Notes: generated by a model not told the origin, from the letters alone. Positions 33,152-42,929 are shown, numbered from the stretch's first letter. The stretch: DNA of 64,000 nt from Nannobrachium achirus (GCA_963921795.1 OY997652.1:63496809-63560808), one strand, 5' to 3'. Numbers and translations: made by a program.

Positions 33152-33707
33152 GGCCCATTCCCACTGGGTCAGATAAACAGATAAAACATATCTGTCTCCA
33201 TTCAAGTGGATTAGTTTAGTTTAGTTTATTTCAGTCATTCCTGTGGCATCATACAATTCTTTTTTTAGTAATGAATACAAAGAAAATTTACTCCACAAAT
33301 AGAGCCACATTTTTGACCAAAAAGGCATAGGCTGAAGCAATGCTTATTATGCCTACCCTTTTACAAAACTGATTTCAGATGGAGATTTCAAAAATGAAGA
33401 GAAAAACAAAACAAGAACAAAAACAACAAGAACAAGAAAAACAAAACAAAGAAAAAGAAGAAAAAAAGAAATAGAGTAAAGGAAGCCAGGATCAAGACAC
33501 TTTCTTTGCTGTACATGTTGGGCGTTCAAAACATATAGGGCAGTGTTTTCTAGCTTATGCAAGTGGGCTATACATATACACATACATACATACATACATA
33601 CATACATACATACATACATACATACATACATACATACATACATACATACATAAATACATACATAAATACATACTTACATACATACACACATACATACATA
33701 TACAAAT

Positions 33708-33787
<80 letters not shown>

Positions 33788-33788
33788 T

Positions 33789-33852
<64 letters not shown>

Positions 33853-33944
33853 AATACACAATTATACATACATACATACGCACATACATACATATGAGAT
33901 GGTAAGATACAGATAATAAATATCTGGCCCAGTGGGAATGGGCC
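33152..33944. mobile_element. PIF/Harbinger-like element, ends GGCCCATTCCCACTGGG
   Basis: GGCCCATTCCCACTGGGTCAGATA is mirrored by TATCTGGCCCAGTGGGAATGGGCC. A 3-bp TWA target is inferred from TAA on the left and TTA on the right; they are not identical. The interior is mostly microsatellite: (CATA)n, (TA)n and (CA)n at 33581-33847. Confidence 0.7.
33581..33847. repeat. (CATA)n, (TA)n and (CA)n arrays
   Basis: CATA units at about 33581-33660, TA units at about 33710-33786, CA units at about 33792-33847. Frames read here are artefacts. Confidence 0.97.
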
Positions 33945-33986
33945 TTATGAGTTGAGGAATTACATTTTGCATAACACGGTTCTATT

Positions 33987-34063
33987 GTGAAAATAGCTGA
34001 TCTACATGCTCTCAACGCCTCGCGTTGAGAGGCGTTGAGAGCATGTAGATCGGCTATTTTCAC
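33987..34063. repeat. Core hairpin H18 (TACATG subtype)
   Basis: GTGAAAATAGCTGATCTACATG and CATGTAGATCGGCTATTTTCAC with a CAACGCCTCGCGTTG tip; nearly perfect stem. Confidence 0.95.
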
Positions 34064-34172
34064 AATTTCTGTCTCTAATATTTGACAATTTGGCCAATGT
34101 TTAATTTGTAACTTTAGAGGTATTAAAAAGGCCTTAAATTGTCACTTTGAAATGTGCATAAATCCTCTATAC

Positions 34173-34588
34173 CAGGGACAAGCTGGGCCCCTGATTCAGC
34201 CCGGGAAAAGGAGTTGGAGAGGCCCTCATTGCGCGCGGCCATTGGATGCGCACAAGATTTTTTCGCCTTCCGGGTGTACTGCAAGGCCCTAAATGCTAAC
34301 CGATGAGTGGTTACTGTGATTTTAGGTCTTATCGTTTTTCTGGTATAAAGAGAGTCTAATGATGTTGTATGTAGACCATCTAGGAGTAGTCAAGGAAGCT
34401 AGGGAGTAGTGGGCCGGTATTCAGATGATAGACAAGCCAGTGGGGCCAATGTGATGGCTCTGTGGGCTACATGAGTTAGATTTACTTTGTGGGCCGGCCA
34501 TTTGTTTTAATGGCCGGCCTGGATAGGCCGGGAGTGGACCGACCGTTCGGGAGTTGTCCCGCTTTTCCCAATGGCTAGCACGTCCCTG
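34173..34588. mobile_element. hAT-like element, CAGGGAC..GCT family, TSD CTCTATAC
   Basis: CAGGGACAAGCTGGGCCCCTG and GCTAGCACGTCCCTG ends, with identical CTCTATAC flanks (34165-34172, 34589-34596). Subterminal AGCCCGGGAAAAGGAG and ATTGGGAAAAGCGGGAC blocks match 51437-51888. Non-coding. Confidence 0.93.
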
Positions 34589-34720
34589 CTCTATACACTT
34601 AAACTTTATGTTGGTTTGTTTACTAAACAATGTTTCACATTAAGTTAATCATCTGGGGACCCCCCCAAAATAATTTGGGGACCCCCCTGGGGGTCCCGGT
34701 CCACAGGTTGAGAACCACAG

Positions 34721-35343
34721 GTATAGCATAGGTAGATGGGTTAGGCCTAGGGGTGCAACGGTTAACCAATCAATTGGGTTAATCGAGCCAATCAATTTCA
34801 TCGATCATCGGAAATTATAGAATTGATAATTGACCAAAACAATCGTTTATTTTCAAATAGCATGGTGTATAAAACACGGTTTAAATGAGATTGTCTTTGT
34901 TGGGTGGAAACGTTGTATGTCCAAAACCGTTAGTTTTTATTGTTTTTTTATACTCCAGACCATGAATGCAGTTTTTACTATGGTGAAAGAAATGCAAATG
35001 CCCTCTTTCCATGCTACCTGAAGGCAGCATTCAAGAGAATTGCCTCGTCCAAACTCTCCTGAACTTGAATGCAGCATCTTGTGTTGAAAGAATTGCCCTC
35101 TCTGTTTAGAAATCCATGCCGTTACGCCACGTCTCCAGTATTGACTTGATTATGCTTAGTTTAGTGTGGTATCAAGTAATGAAAATAAGAACGCGTTGTG
35201 AGCTTGGAGGTCTGTTATTTTCAATACCTTCACCGAAAGGCCCTTTTAGAAATGTCAGCCCCTGCCTCTCTAACATTCTCTGCACGTCCCTGCAGACGTG
35301 CATTCAAAAATGTGCAGTTGCAAAACACACATTAACACCACAT
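34721..35343. other. Mixed transposon remnants
   Basis: TAGGGGTGCAACGGTTAACC at 34747 looks like a hAT end without its partner. TTTGTTGGGTGGAAACG at about 34897 is a GTCGGG-family relic. 34980-35260 is an inverted copy of sequence near 18225-18480, with hairpin H19. Confidence 0.5.
35181..35222. repeat. Core hairpin H19, collapsed
   Basis: GAAAATAAG directly followed by AACGCGTTGTGAGCTTGGAG and TCTGTTATTTTC. Confidence 0.7.
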
Positions 35344-35517
35344 CAGAGGCGTCAATTGGGTATGGCAAGCTATGGCAGCTGCCATACCTTGGCTACAGGG
35401 GGAAATAATAAAATGTATGTCTTGTCTGGTGCTAAGGTATGGCAACATGACTGAGGCGCGCGTGCAAGACACCAGTCATGTTGCCATACCTTAGCTTTTG
35501 CTGAACTGACGCCTCTG
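35344..35517. mobile_element. Short hAT MITE, GACGCC family
   Basis: CAGAGGCGTCAATTGGG and GAACTGACGCCTCTG ends; subterminal GGTATGGCAACATGACT / AGTCATGTTGCCATACC. Flanks CACCACAT / CATCACGT agree at 6 of 8. Confidence 0.75.
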
Positions 35518-35591
35518 CATCACGTCAACACCCAGTTAACACCTAATTTGCCTTCTGTCACAGAATACTAATGTGCATGACTGCATGTGTA

Positions 35592-35622
35592 CGTGTGTGT
35601 GTGTGTGTGTGTGTGTCTGTGT

Positions 35623-35674
<52 letters not shown>
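35592..35674. repeat. (TG)n microsatellite
   Basis: TG units with TCTG interruptions. Confidence 0.95.
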
Positions 35675-35677
<3 letters not shown>

Positions 35678-35901
35678 CCAACATGGGACCTGGGCCGTGG
35701 AGAATTCTATCGCACACGTTGAGTGTTACATTGTCAGTGACATTCTCAATAATACAGTAATTACCGGCTATATAATAACTGAACATATGCTGACATTTCC
35801 TCCTTGTTAAGCCTATAGGCACAGAGAACACAAGGCACCAATCTCTTAGGGACATTGGTGGAAAAAAAGTACTCAAATACTGCAGTATAGAAATACTGTT
35901 A

Positions 35902-36478
35902 GGGTGCCCTCAGACCAAAATACCTATGAGAGTGGAATCCGTGTTCCGCCAATGCATTTCAATGAGAAGGGGGCGGTTTCATGTCAGTGGAGGATATCTG
36001 CGCTCTGCGCAGACCTTGCGTTTATGCTGGAGCAAAGAAATTCTCCACGCAGATTCTGGTTTCCCCCCTCTGTCCAATCTGGTGAGTCGAAGGGAAGGCG
36101 TAACATTCTGAGAATCAGGAAGGGACTGGGAGATGTTTTGTTTTGAAGAGTCTCATGCACCCAAACTCTTCTCTTTTTAGCTTGTTGCATCTCCCCTTCC
36201 AATAAAGCAAGGGCGAGTACCCTTCGCCTGTCCATTATAGAGTTGACACGTAAAAGATGATGATAATAAAGCCTATTAAATCGATAACCTCGCAAGTCGC
36301 AACGTGTAGGTCTACCTCTGCAGACAACAGTACAGGCTACAGGGAGGGAGGGCGGTGCGGGAAGTGAGTGACAGGCGCGTCACTGGCTTTGGGACGGAAT
36401 ACGCTCTCTACGTTGTTAGCCTGCCGCGCACCAGAAGAGTTTATCCACTGCTGACCATATTTTGGTCTGAGGGCACCC
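35902..36478. mobile_element. PIF/Harbinger-like element, TSD TTA
   Basis: GGGTGCCCTCAGACCAAAATA is mirrored by TATTTTGGTCTGAGGGCACCC; TTA flanks both sides (35899-35901, 36479-36481). The empty site is known from other carrier copies. No transposase; the interior frames of 60-100 codons are not recognisable. Confidence 0.93.
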
Positions 36479-36574
36479 TTACAAGTAAAAGTCTGTAAAT
36501 GTACTTGAGTAAAATCATGAAAGTATTGGCATCCAAATGTACTTAAAGTACGAAAAGTAAAAGTACAACAATGT

Positions 36575-36650
36575 TTGAAAATGGCAGATCTACAAGCTCA
36601 CATGGGCGTTGCAATGCAACGCACTGTGAGCTTGTAGATCAGCTATTTTA
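36575..36650. repeat. Core hairpin H20
   Basis: TTGAAAATGGCAGATCTAC and GAGCTTGTAGATCAGCTATTTTA with a GCGTTGCAATGCAACGC tip. Confidence 0.92.
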
Positions 36651-36922
36651 TAATAGCCTATAAATAGGGCTAAAGTGGATTAATCTATGTTTTATAATGT
36701 ACTGTAAGCATTTATCTCTGCAAAGTAATGATTATTAAACTAAAGTTTTCACATAATTGTAGCGTAGTAAAAGTACAACATTTACTCCACGAGATGTAGT
36801 GGAGTAGAAGTAAAAGTATTGCAAATTGGAAATACTCAAATAAATTACAGATACCTCAAAATTGTAGTTAAGTACAGTACTTAGGTAAATCTACTTAGTT
36901 ACTTTACCCCACTGCTTAGGTG

Positions 36923-37288
36923 TGCATTGTACAAGTCCTTTGCCAGTATTTTACACAATTGTATAAACTCTTTGCATTTTTTGCATTTTTTCAAAGGCAT
37001 TTTTCTTCCTGATGTGATATAGAATAATAACTTACTATACGATTGGGGTGGTTGTATTTCGTCTCCCTGCTCTTCTATTGAGGCGTTTAGATCGTGTCAT
37101 ATAGGTCATGTCTCCCCTAGACACAGGACCTGATATGAATTTTGGAGGAGATGGGGCGGGATTAAGGGACTGTGACATCAAAGACGGTCGGCCAATCATT
37201 TCACATTTCTGAGCCTAATTATTTGGAAGACGCCAGACCACAGAAAGTCCACTGAAGGTTCAAAGTTAAATCTATTTTTATTTATTCG
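36923..37288. other. Unassigned stretch
   Basis: No repeat ends or coding motifs seen. Confidence 0.3.
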
Positions 37289-37502
37289 TTAAAGGGGAAG
37301 ACCACCCATTTTCAATATTGAACTATGTCATTAATATACCTTAGAGGAGTTGTGTTGAAATAAATAAAAAGTTCCCCCTCTTCTGTGTTCCAGTTCTAGG
37401 CAACACAGAAGAGGGGGAACTTTTTTTTTATTTCCACACAACTCCTCTAAGGTATATTAATGACATAGTTCAATATCGAAAATGGGTGGTCTTCCCCTTT
37501 AA
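37289..37502. mobile_element. 214-bp near-perfect palindromic MITE, TTAA TSD
   Basis: TTAAAGGGGAAGACCACCC reads back as GGGTGGTCTTCCCCTTTAA. Stem arms are about 95 bases around TCTGTGTTCCAGTTCTAGGCAACACAGA. TTAA at 37289-37292 and 37499-37502. Confidence 0.95.
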
Positions 37503-37602
37503 GTCATGAGACCTTTAAAGAGGTTATTTCAATATGCAATCGCTCGCGTGTCTGTCAGAAACCACCACTATACAACACTGAATGCATCCGTCCCTCCAGG
37601 CA

Positions 37603-37870
37603 TGGACGTCACAAGGGGGGTAAAAGTCTGACTGAGTTACTAGGGCCCAAGGTGGAGGGGCCTTCATTATTTTATACTTTAGCTATTGAAAAATATCAGA
37701 TATACAAGCTTTTACAGTAGATCTGCTATTTTTGAAAAGTCCTGAAAATGTGTGGAAATCTTTGAATATATGTATTTTTTTAAGCAGACATTTGTAACTC
37801 AAATTATGCTTCTGGGGAGTCCCTGGGACTACATATTTTGAGATGGGGGACCGTGGGCCAAACACACGCA
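37603..37870 (+). mobile_element. CAGGGGTGTC-type hAT carrier, left half
   Basis: GACGTCACAAGGGGGG, CTGAGTTACTAGGGCCCAA, H21 and GGACTACATATTTTGAGATG match the family's left half. It stops at about 37865 in GGCCAAACAC. A single break removed the right half. Confidence 0.8.
37687..37736. repeat. Core hairpin H21 (ATAT subtype)
   Basis: TTGAAAAATATCAGATATAC and GTAGATCTGCTATTTTTGAA. Confidence 0.85.
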
Positions 37871-38068
37871 TGTGTCAACTAGAAATGCAGCAAACATTGA
37901 CACAGTCTCCTCCAGGATGCACCGCACACACACCCGAGATTCATCATTGATTTTAAAACCATAAATTATTCATGACCTTTTTTTTTTACAAAGCAGAAGT
38001 TCACAAACATCCAGTTTGGGGAGGGTGGTCATATGGGAGCGTTGTTGCTTGGAAACATGGAACTAGCG

Positions 38069-38071
<3 letters not shown>

Positions 38072-38103
<32 letters not shown>
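38072..38103. repeat. (TA)n microsatellite
   Basis: About 16 units. Confidence 0.9.
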
Positions 38104-38105
<2 letters not shown>

Positions 38106-38415
38106 AAAATAAGGATTGAATGCTTAGTTTTGGCATTGCGCACCAACAGAGCACATTTTCATGGTTGTTTCTGAGAAAAGGACACATCAATAACCTGAAA
38201 ATGACTCCCGGGCAACACAATATAGCATCCAGTGGCTCACAGTGTGTTCTTGTTGCATTGAGATAGAGTGAAGGCGAGGGGCAGCCATACACGTACCATT
38301 AAGGTACAGTAAATAAATAATGGTGTTTATGGATTATGAGGGCAGTCTATGCCCTTGACATAATATCCTCAGCCGCAGTCGGAACAGGTACTAAAAGCTT
38401 GCGCATACAAGCTGT

Positions 38416-38464
38416 CCGCACGCGTGCACGCACGCACGCGCGCACGCACGCCCGCCCGCCCGCC

Positions 38465-38508
<44 letters not shown>

Positions 38509-38530
38509 CACACACACATACATACACACA
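38416..38530. repeat. CpG-rich (CACG)n/(CCCG)n array
   Basis: Tetranucleotide GCAC units with an inner GCCC block, then CA and CATA. About 25 CpG persist. Confidence 0.95.
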
Positions 38531-38713
38531 ACATGCACGAACATGCATGCAGAACATATTGCACACAACAGGGTATTTTGATTAAAAGATAAAGAGCAGC
38601 TTCATCCTTTGGTTACCATTGATTGACATGGTAATGATTTTTCAGAGGCGAAGTGTTTGTTTTCTAGCATTTCGTTGCCCAGTTCGGCCATGTTTTCACA
38701 AGCCTGATTATCG

Positions 38714-38750
38714 TCACCGTAGGGCAGAAACCTCGTATCTCCAAGTTTCA

Positions 38751-38787
<37 letters not shown>

Positions 38788-38884
38788 AAAGCAAAGCCCT
38801 GCTTCATCATACAAGACTGTCGCACAGAACTATTGAAAATAGCAGATCTACAAGTTGTGAGCTCATGTCGATATGCTGCTATTT
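38714..38884. mobile_element. GTCGGG-family left half with hairpin remnant H22
   Basis: ATCGTCACCGTAGGGCAGAA, CCTCGTATCTCCAAG, (TA)n and GCAAAGCCCTGCTTCATCAT, then TTGAAAATAGCAGATCTAC. The right half is missing. Confidence 0.7.
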
Positions 38885-38979
38885 ACTGGGGAAGCTTTCT
38901 CCACAATAGAGATGCTGGGGTTAAGGTGCTTAAGATGTGCACCAATCTACACAAGCCATGTGAGACCTGTCACAAGGGG

Positions 38980-39175
38980 TTACTACAGGAGGGCTGCCTA
39001 CAGCGCCACCCTTTGGCCAATAGTTGTGAGTTTCGTATGCCGTTTGGCATAGTCCTCTACCATACTGCCGAGTTTCGTAAAAAGCGACTGCACGGTCAAG
39101 CCACCAGAGAAAAGGTGGCGGAAGAATAATAAGTGGCCTACACCCCTGCGGGGCTTGGCCACTAATAACTGGAGT
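38980..39175 (+). repeat. Interspersed repeat ending in GGGGCTTGGCCACTAATAA hairpin
   Basis: CCTACAGCGCCACCCTTTGG, GTTTGGCATAGTCCTCTACC, GCGACTGCACGGTCAAGCC, then a 3' hairpin GTGGCC..GGCCAC and TAATAA. A second copy is at 43945-44140. A 3' hairpin followed by CTAA would suit a Helitron-like end, but that is weak. Confidence 0.6.
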
Positions 39176-39349
39176 AATAACAAAACTGAAGAAATAATAA
39201 TAACAATGGCAATAGCATTCATAGCTTCATCACACCATGTGGCTTTTTGACCATACAGTATGATTCCACACTTTACACTGCCACACAACACCATGCTTCG
39301 CCAAGCTGGTGGATAATATGGGACACCTACCTCATAAGACAGTATTTAC

Positions 39350-40423
39350 TAGGGGTGTAACGATATGGTAACTGAATCGAAAAATGTATTTTAATTTGCA
39401 ATGATATCGATATACAAAAGTATATATCGTACCGTTTTGGCTTTGTATCGTATCGGTATCGTTTTACAATGCAGATAATCGATATCGAATCGCAAATAAT
39501 TGATTGTATGGAAAATAAGTATTTGTGCCTTTTATTTAGCAATTTTAAGAATGAAAAAGATGGGTTTAATTACTTTTCCATTCCATATTGCTACTCTTAT
39601 ACTATCGATAAATGTGTGTGATCTCTGTGTTCATGTAAACATGCGGGTTTGTCATTTGTCATTGACAATATAATATCCATGTATTTGCTAGAAAATCATA
39701 GTGTTTACTTATTTATATCCATAATAATACATTTTCCCTTAAAGGACAACTTTGTTTTTTTACAACAAGGGTTCATATTTTAGATTGTAATTAGAGAAAA
39801 GAAAAAGTGAGTGTTAAAATGTTTTCATTTGCTTCGTTCTATTGTTTTATTGCATTTACCGTGCTAAAATGTGGGGCATGCGTACGCATGGGGGCATGCG
39901 TACAAGTGGCTAAATATGTCTTTTTAGACACAATAAGCCAGCAGTTTCTTTATTGCTATTTACAGTAACATTTCTAGCCCCCATCAGTCACATCCAACCA
40001 TGAAAGGTTGCGTTGTGTCTTGGGAATGAGCTTATTCTGTGTAAAATGACATATTTAGCCACTTACGCATGCCCCCAACCACTGAACTAAGAATCTCTAA
40101 AACAATAGAAAGAAGTAAATGAAATAATTTCAACTCATCTTTTATATTCTTTAATTACAATCTAAAATATGAACCCTTGTTGTAAAAAAACTAAAGTTGT
40201 CCTTTAAAAACATGAACTATTTATAAGTTTCACACAAATGTAATTTCTTTGCTAAATAGTTACTATGTGGCTTTTAAATCATTTAATTGAATCGTATCAT
40301 ATCGCCATGAATGAACCAATATCATTCCATGTATTGTCAACCATGTATCGTGATGCATATCCGATCGTATCGTTGTTAAAATATATATATATTAAAAATA
40401 TATAAAGTATCGTTACACCCCTA
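39350..40423. mobile_element. hAT-like element, ends TAGGGGTGTAACGAT, TSD GTATTTAC
   Basis: TAGGGGTGTAACGATATGG and ATCGTTACACCCCTA ends, with perfect GTATTTAC flanks (39342-39349, 40424-40431). Subterminal arms are full of TATCGATA/CGATATCG repeats. A TTAA-flanked MITE sits inside (39739-40207). Related ends occur at 53433-58251. Non-coding. Confidence 0.95.
39739..40207. mobile_element. TTAA-flanked palindromic MITE nested in the hAT
   Basis: TTAAAGGACAACTTTG is mirrored by AAAGTTGTCCTTTAA; arms exceed 100 bases (TTACAACAAGGGTTCATATT, TTAGATTGTAATTA). The inner part repeats GTGGCTAAATATGTC / GACATATTTAGCCAC and GGGGCATGCGTA. Confidence 0.9.
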
Positions 40424-40487
40424 GTATTTACCCTGCAGCCTGATGGCCCATTATCCCACCTTCAGCTCAAAAAGCTTTGCTTTAAGC

Positions 40488-40947
40488 AGTGGTGTAAAGT
40501 AACTAAGATCTACAGTACAATTTTGAAGTATTTATACTTTACTTCAGTATTTCAAATTTACAATACTTTTACTTCTACTCCACTACATCTCAGATCCAAA
40601 TATTGTACTTTTACCCCACTACATTTATTTGAAAACTTTAGTTACAAGTTACTTTGCAGATAACAGTTATAATATTATAAAACATACACAAACCACTTTA
40701 GCCTTATTTTATAGCCTTGGCTATTTGAAAATAGCCGATCTACAAGCTCACAACGCATCGATCGGCTTTTTTCAAACATTTTGTACTGATACTTTTGGTA
40801 CTTTTAGTACATTTTGATGCAGATACATTCATACTTTTACTCAAGCACATTTTAAATCCCGGACTTTTACTTGTAACAGAGTCTTTCTACATTGCAGTAT
40901 TGAAACTTTTTCTTAAGTATAAGATGTGAGTACTTTTTACACCCCTA
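40488..40947. mobile_element. GTACTTTTACT-type hAT carrier abutting the ZP gene
   Basis: CAGTGGTGTAAAGTAACTAAG at the left and GAGTACTTTTTACACCCCTA at the right. Contains H23. The right terminus TAGGGGTGT (minus strand) supplies the stop codon of the neighbouring ZP-domain ORF. No clear 8-bp duplication was found. Confidence 0.75.
40724..40776. repeat. Core hairpin H23, short
   Basis: TTTGAAAATAGCCGATCTAC then AACGCATCGATCGGCTTTTTTCAAA; much of the right arm is deleted. Confidence 0.8.
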
Positions 40948-42805
40948 CAGTTCCTGAGCTTCGTGTAAAAGACTGCTGCGACGCGCAGGGCAACGACGCA
41001 CACGAATCTCCGGGGAGGCGATGGTGTGCCGGACGTAGTCCTCCTCCTGCGCGGTGTGCCGGAGCGACAAGTGGTCCTTCTCCACCGCCGTCGCGCTTCT
41101 CCACCTCCTGCCGTTGCATTCCACAAAGGTCGGGCAGGTGCTGTTATCGCACAGCCGGGTGCTGCAGTGCAGGTGGTAGGTGGACACGGTCTGGTTCAGC
41201 TGCTCCAAGGTGCGGAAGGCCGGGAAGGAGCAGCGGGCGATCTGGCTGGTGCCGTTCTGGACCTTGGTGTTGAGCTGGTCGTCGGCACCGCAGGGAATGA
41301 TCAGGTTGGGGCTGGAGTTGCTGGGGAGCGGCGATACGGAGGCGTAGCAGCGGTCCAGCAGCACGTTGTACTGGCCCGTCAGGTTGGTGGCCTTCAGCTC
41401 CACGTAGATCCTGGTGCTTTTTTTTTTGGGGGGGGGGGGGGATTATTTTATTAGACAAAAATGGAGAACCGAACAAGTATAGAAATGTAGTACAGTACAA
41501 GTACAGTTGCACCCTGCCTAAAAGGAACATCCCAAATAAGTCTTTTATGGCCTTTTGTACGTTGGAAGCCCTCTGTATTTAATTCATGGACATAACAAAT
41601 AGCAAGCAAAGAAAACATTCAATAATATCACAGTTATAAAAACACTATATGTACAGGGTAGGGGAAACCAGGGGTGGGGCTAAGGTAAGGGGGGGGGGGG
41701 GTGCTCACTTCTCGCCTGTCTATGGGAGAAATGATAACTACCTCCTTCTCTGGCATCCTGAAAGGTGAGTTTTCAGGGCAGTTTTGAAGGATGCCAGCAA
41801 GCTACATGTTTTAAGGGAGGTAGTCAAGGAATTCCACATCCGGGTGGCAGTGTTGTAGAACGGGTCTTCAACAGGGGGTCCGGGACCCCTAGGGGGTCCT
41901 CAGAGTTACTACAGGGGGTCCTCCAAATCTTTGTGTGATAGAACCTTTTTTTTCTGACATTTTCGTTTTTTTCACAGGACAGCTTTCCATTGATTGTAAT
42001 TATTTAATAAAAAGAAATATGTTTAATCAATCTATACTTTAATACAGATTAGGCTTCAATGAATGTATTTTAAATTATACTTTTTTAATGTTGTTTGTAG
42101 TTTAATTATTACAATCAATGAAAAACTGTCCTGTGAAAAAAATGAAAATGTCACTCAGGCCCTTTGCGCTCCAAGCCCTCAATATAGCGTCCATATTCGG
42201 AGACCTTAAGCCAAAACTAGCAGATCTACAATCGGCTATTAGATTGAGCTTGTAGATCGGCTATTTTCGGCAAAGAGCTTTGGTGTAAAGGGGAAAAAGA
42301 GCAGACTAAGTACAAAGTGAAAGCTCAAGTTTTGAAGTTTCAAGTGGTTAAATATCTGAAAACACAAATTGACATGAATCCAAAATACACTGATGATTGT
42401 GCTGTCAAAAGATGAAACTACGTGGAATCTATGAACAGGTTGTGGGGGTCCCTGCTTCATCTCTCTCTCTCAACTTAGGGGTCCTTCTTGGCCTGAAAAC
42501 TCTGAAGACCCCTGCTGTAGAAGGAGAACTCACCCTGGCTCGATGGTGCCATTGCATTGGTCCGAAGGTTCATAAGTCTGAAGGTTCATTAGTCCCAATC
42601 TGCCGTCCTGTGGCATCCCCAGGGACCTTCTTCTTCTTTCGTGCATCGTGTGAAAGGGCTCGCTGGACACTGACAGAGTCAGCATGCCGACAACGGTTTC
42701 ATCGTGGTCCTGCAGCGCGATAGTCGAGTTTAAATTAATACTACCCGTAGAACTATGACTGCTACCTATGACGGCAGCGACGATTAAAAAAAAGTGAAAA
42801 TTCAT
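40945..42805 (-). CDS. ZP-domain secreted glycoprotein, two exons (GP2/uromodulin-like family)
   Basis: Exon 1 is 42805-42534 and exon 2 is 41410-40945, joined in phase (272 + 466 nt = 246 codons with stop). The intron starts GTGAGT and ends CACCAG. The protein begins MNFHFFLIVAAVIGSS, a signal peptide. A middle part (MLTLSVSS, HERRRRSLGMPQDGR) precedes a ZP-C-like half: IYVELKATNLTG, DRCYASVSP, LIIPCG, LHCSTRLCDNSTC, then furin-like RRWRS. Several NxS/T sites are present. I chose this ATG over one 14 codons upstream because it starts the signal peptide and has GCCAAG before it. The ZP-N half and any membrane anchor are missing, so it may be a truncated paralogue. Family named from motifs; exact orthologue unknown. 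Confidence 0.75.
41861..42514. mobile_element. hAT-like element, GGTCTTCAACAGGGGGTC family, TSD YTGTAGAA
   Basis: CGGGTCTTCAACAGGGGGTC at left and CTCTGAAGACCCCTG at right; flanks TTGTAGAA (41853-41860) and CTGTAGAA (42515-42522). Matches the whole copy at 47783-48223. Contains H24. It lies in the ZP-gene intron beside the splice donor. Confidence 0.9.
42212..42270. repeat. Core hairpin H24, rearranged
   Basis: ACTAGCAGATCTACAATCGGC then TTGAGCTTGTAGATCGGCTATTTTCGG. Confidence 0.8.
42534..42805 (-). other. Exon 1 (coding) of the ZP gene
   Basis: Signal peptide, then a Ser/Thr/Asn-rich part ending NLQTYEPSDQCNGTIEPG. It ends at a donor that reads GG then GTGAGT on the minus strand. Confidence 0.75.
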
Positions 42806-42883
42806 CTTGGCTCTATAAGCAGTGGTCCGCTCCGGCTCTGATGGCAAAGGCAGGTTGATGCTTGTTGATGGGTGTTCAGGAGT

Positions 42884-42916
42884 CTTTTATAGTTCTGTCT
42901 CTTTCACTGCGATTGG
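42884..42916 (-). promoter_or_regulatory. TATA box and CCAAT box of the ZP gene
   Basis: TATAAAAG on the minus strand at 42891-42884 and CCAAT at 42916-42912. The TATA box is about 80 bases upstream of the ATG, putting a start site near 42855-42860. Confidence 0.7.
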
Positions 42917-42929
42917 CTCAAAACAAGGT

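Larger units (their letters stand above)
32384..34720. mobile_element. GGTTCTCAACC-type hAT carrier holding three other transposons
   Basis: CGGTGGTTCTCAACC at 32384 and GGTTGAGAACCACAG ending 34720, with GTATAACG / GTATAGCA flanks (6 of 8 match). Inside, in order: a piggyBac-like element (32432-33120), a Harbinger-like element (33152-33944), core hairpin H18, and another hAT (34173-34588). The uninterrupted order of carrier blocks can be read from the fragment at 2950-3200. Confidence 0.88.
35853..36914. mobile_element. GTACTTTTACT-type hAT carrier, whole, TSD CTTAGG
   Basis: CATTGGTGGAAAAAAAGTAC at left and GTTACTTTACCCCACTG at right, with flanks CTTAGGGA / CTTAGGTG. It contains a Harbinger-like element (35902-36478) and hairpin H20. 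Once the nested element is removed, the carrier reads AATACTGTTACAAGTAAAAG, as in other copies. Confidence 0.85.
41411..42533 (-). other. Intron of the ZP gene, carrying a hAT
   Basis: 1,123 bases. A hAT (41861-42514) plus one target copy begins 11 bases inside the donor. The acceptor is preceded by an A10 and a C13 tract on the minus strand, an unusual polypyrimidine region. No additional exon seen in 41442-41860. Confidence 0.7.

Noticed and set aside
41404-41454. Extra exon or frame through the G-rich tract at the ZP intron
   Set aside because: The plus-strand frame there is a shadow and the tract is homopolymeric.
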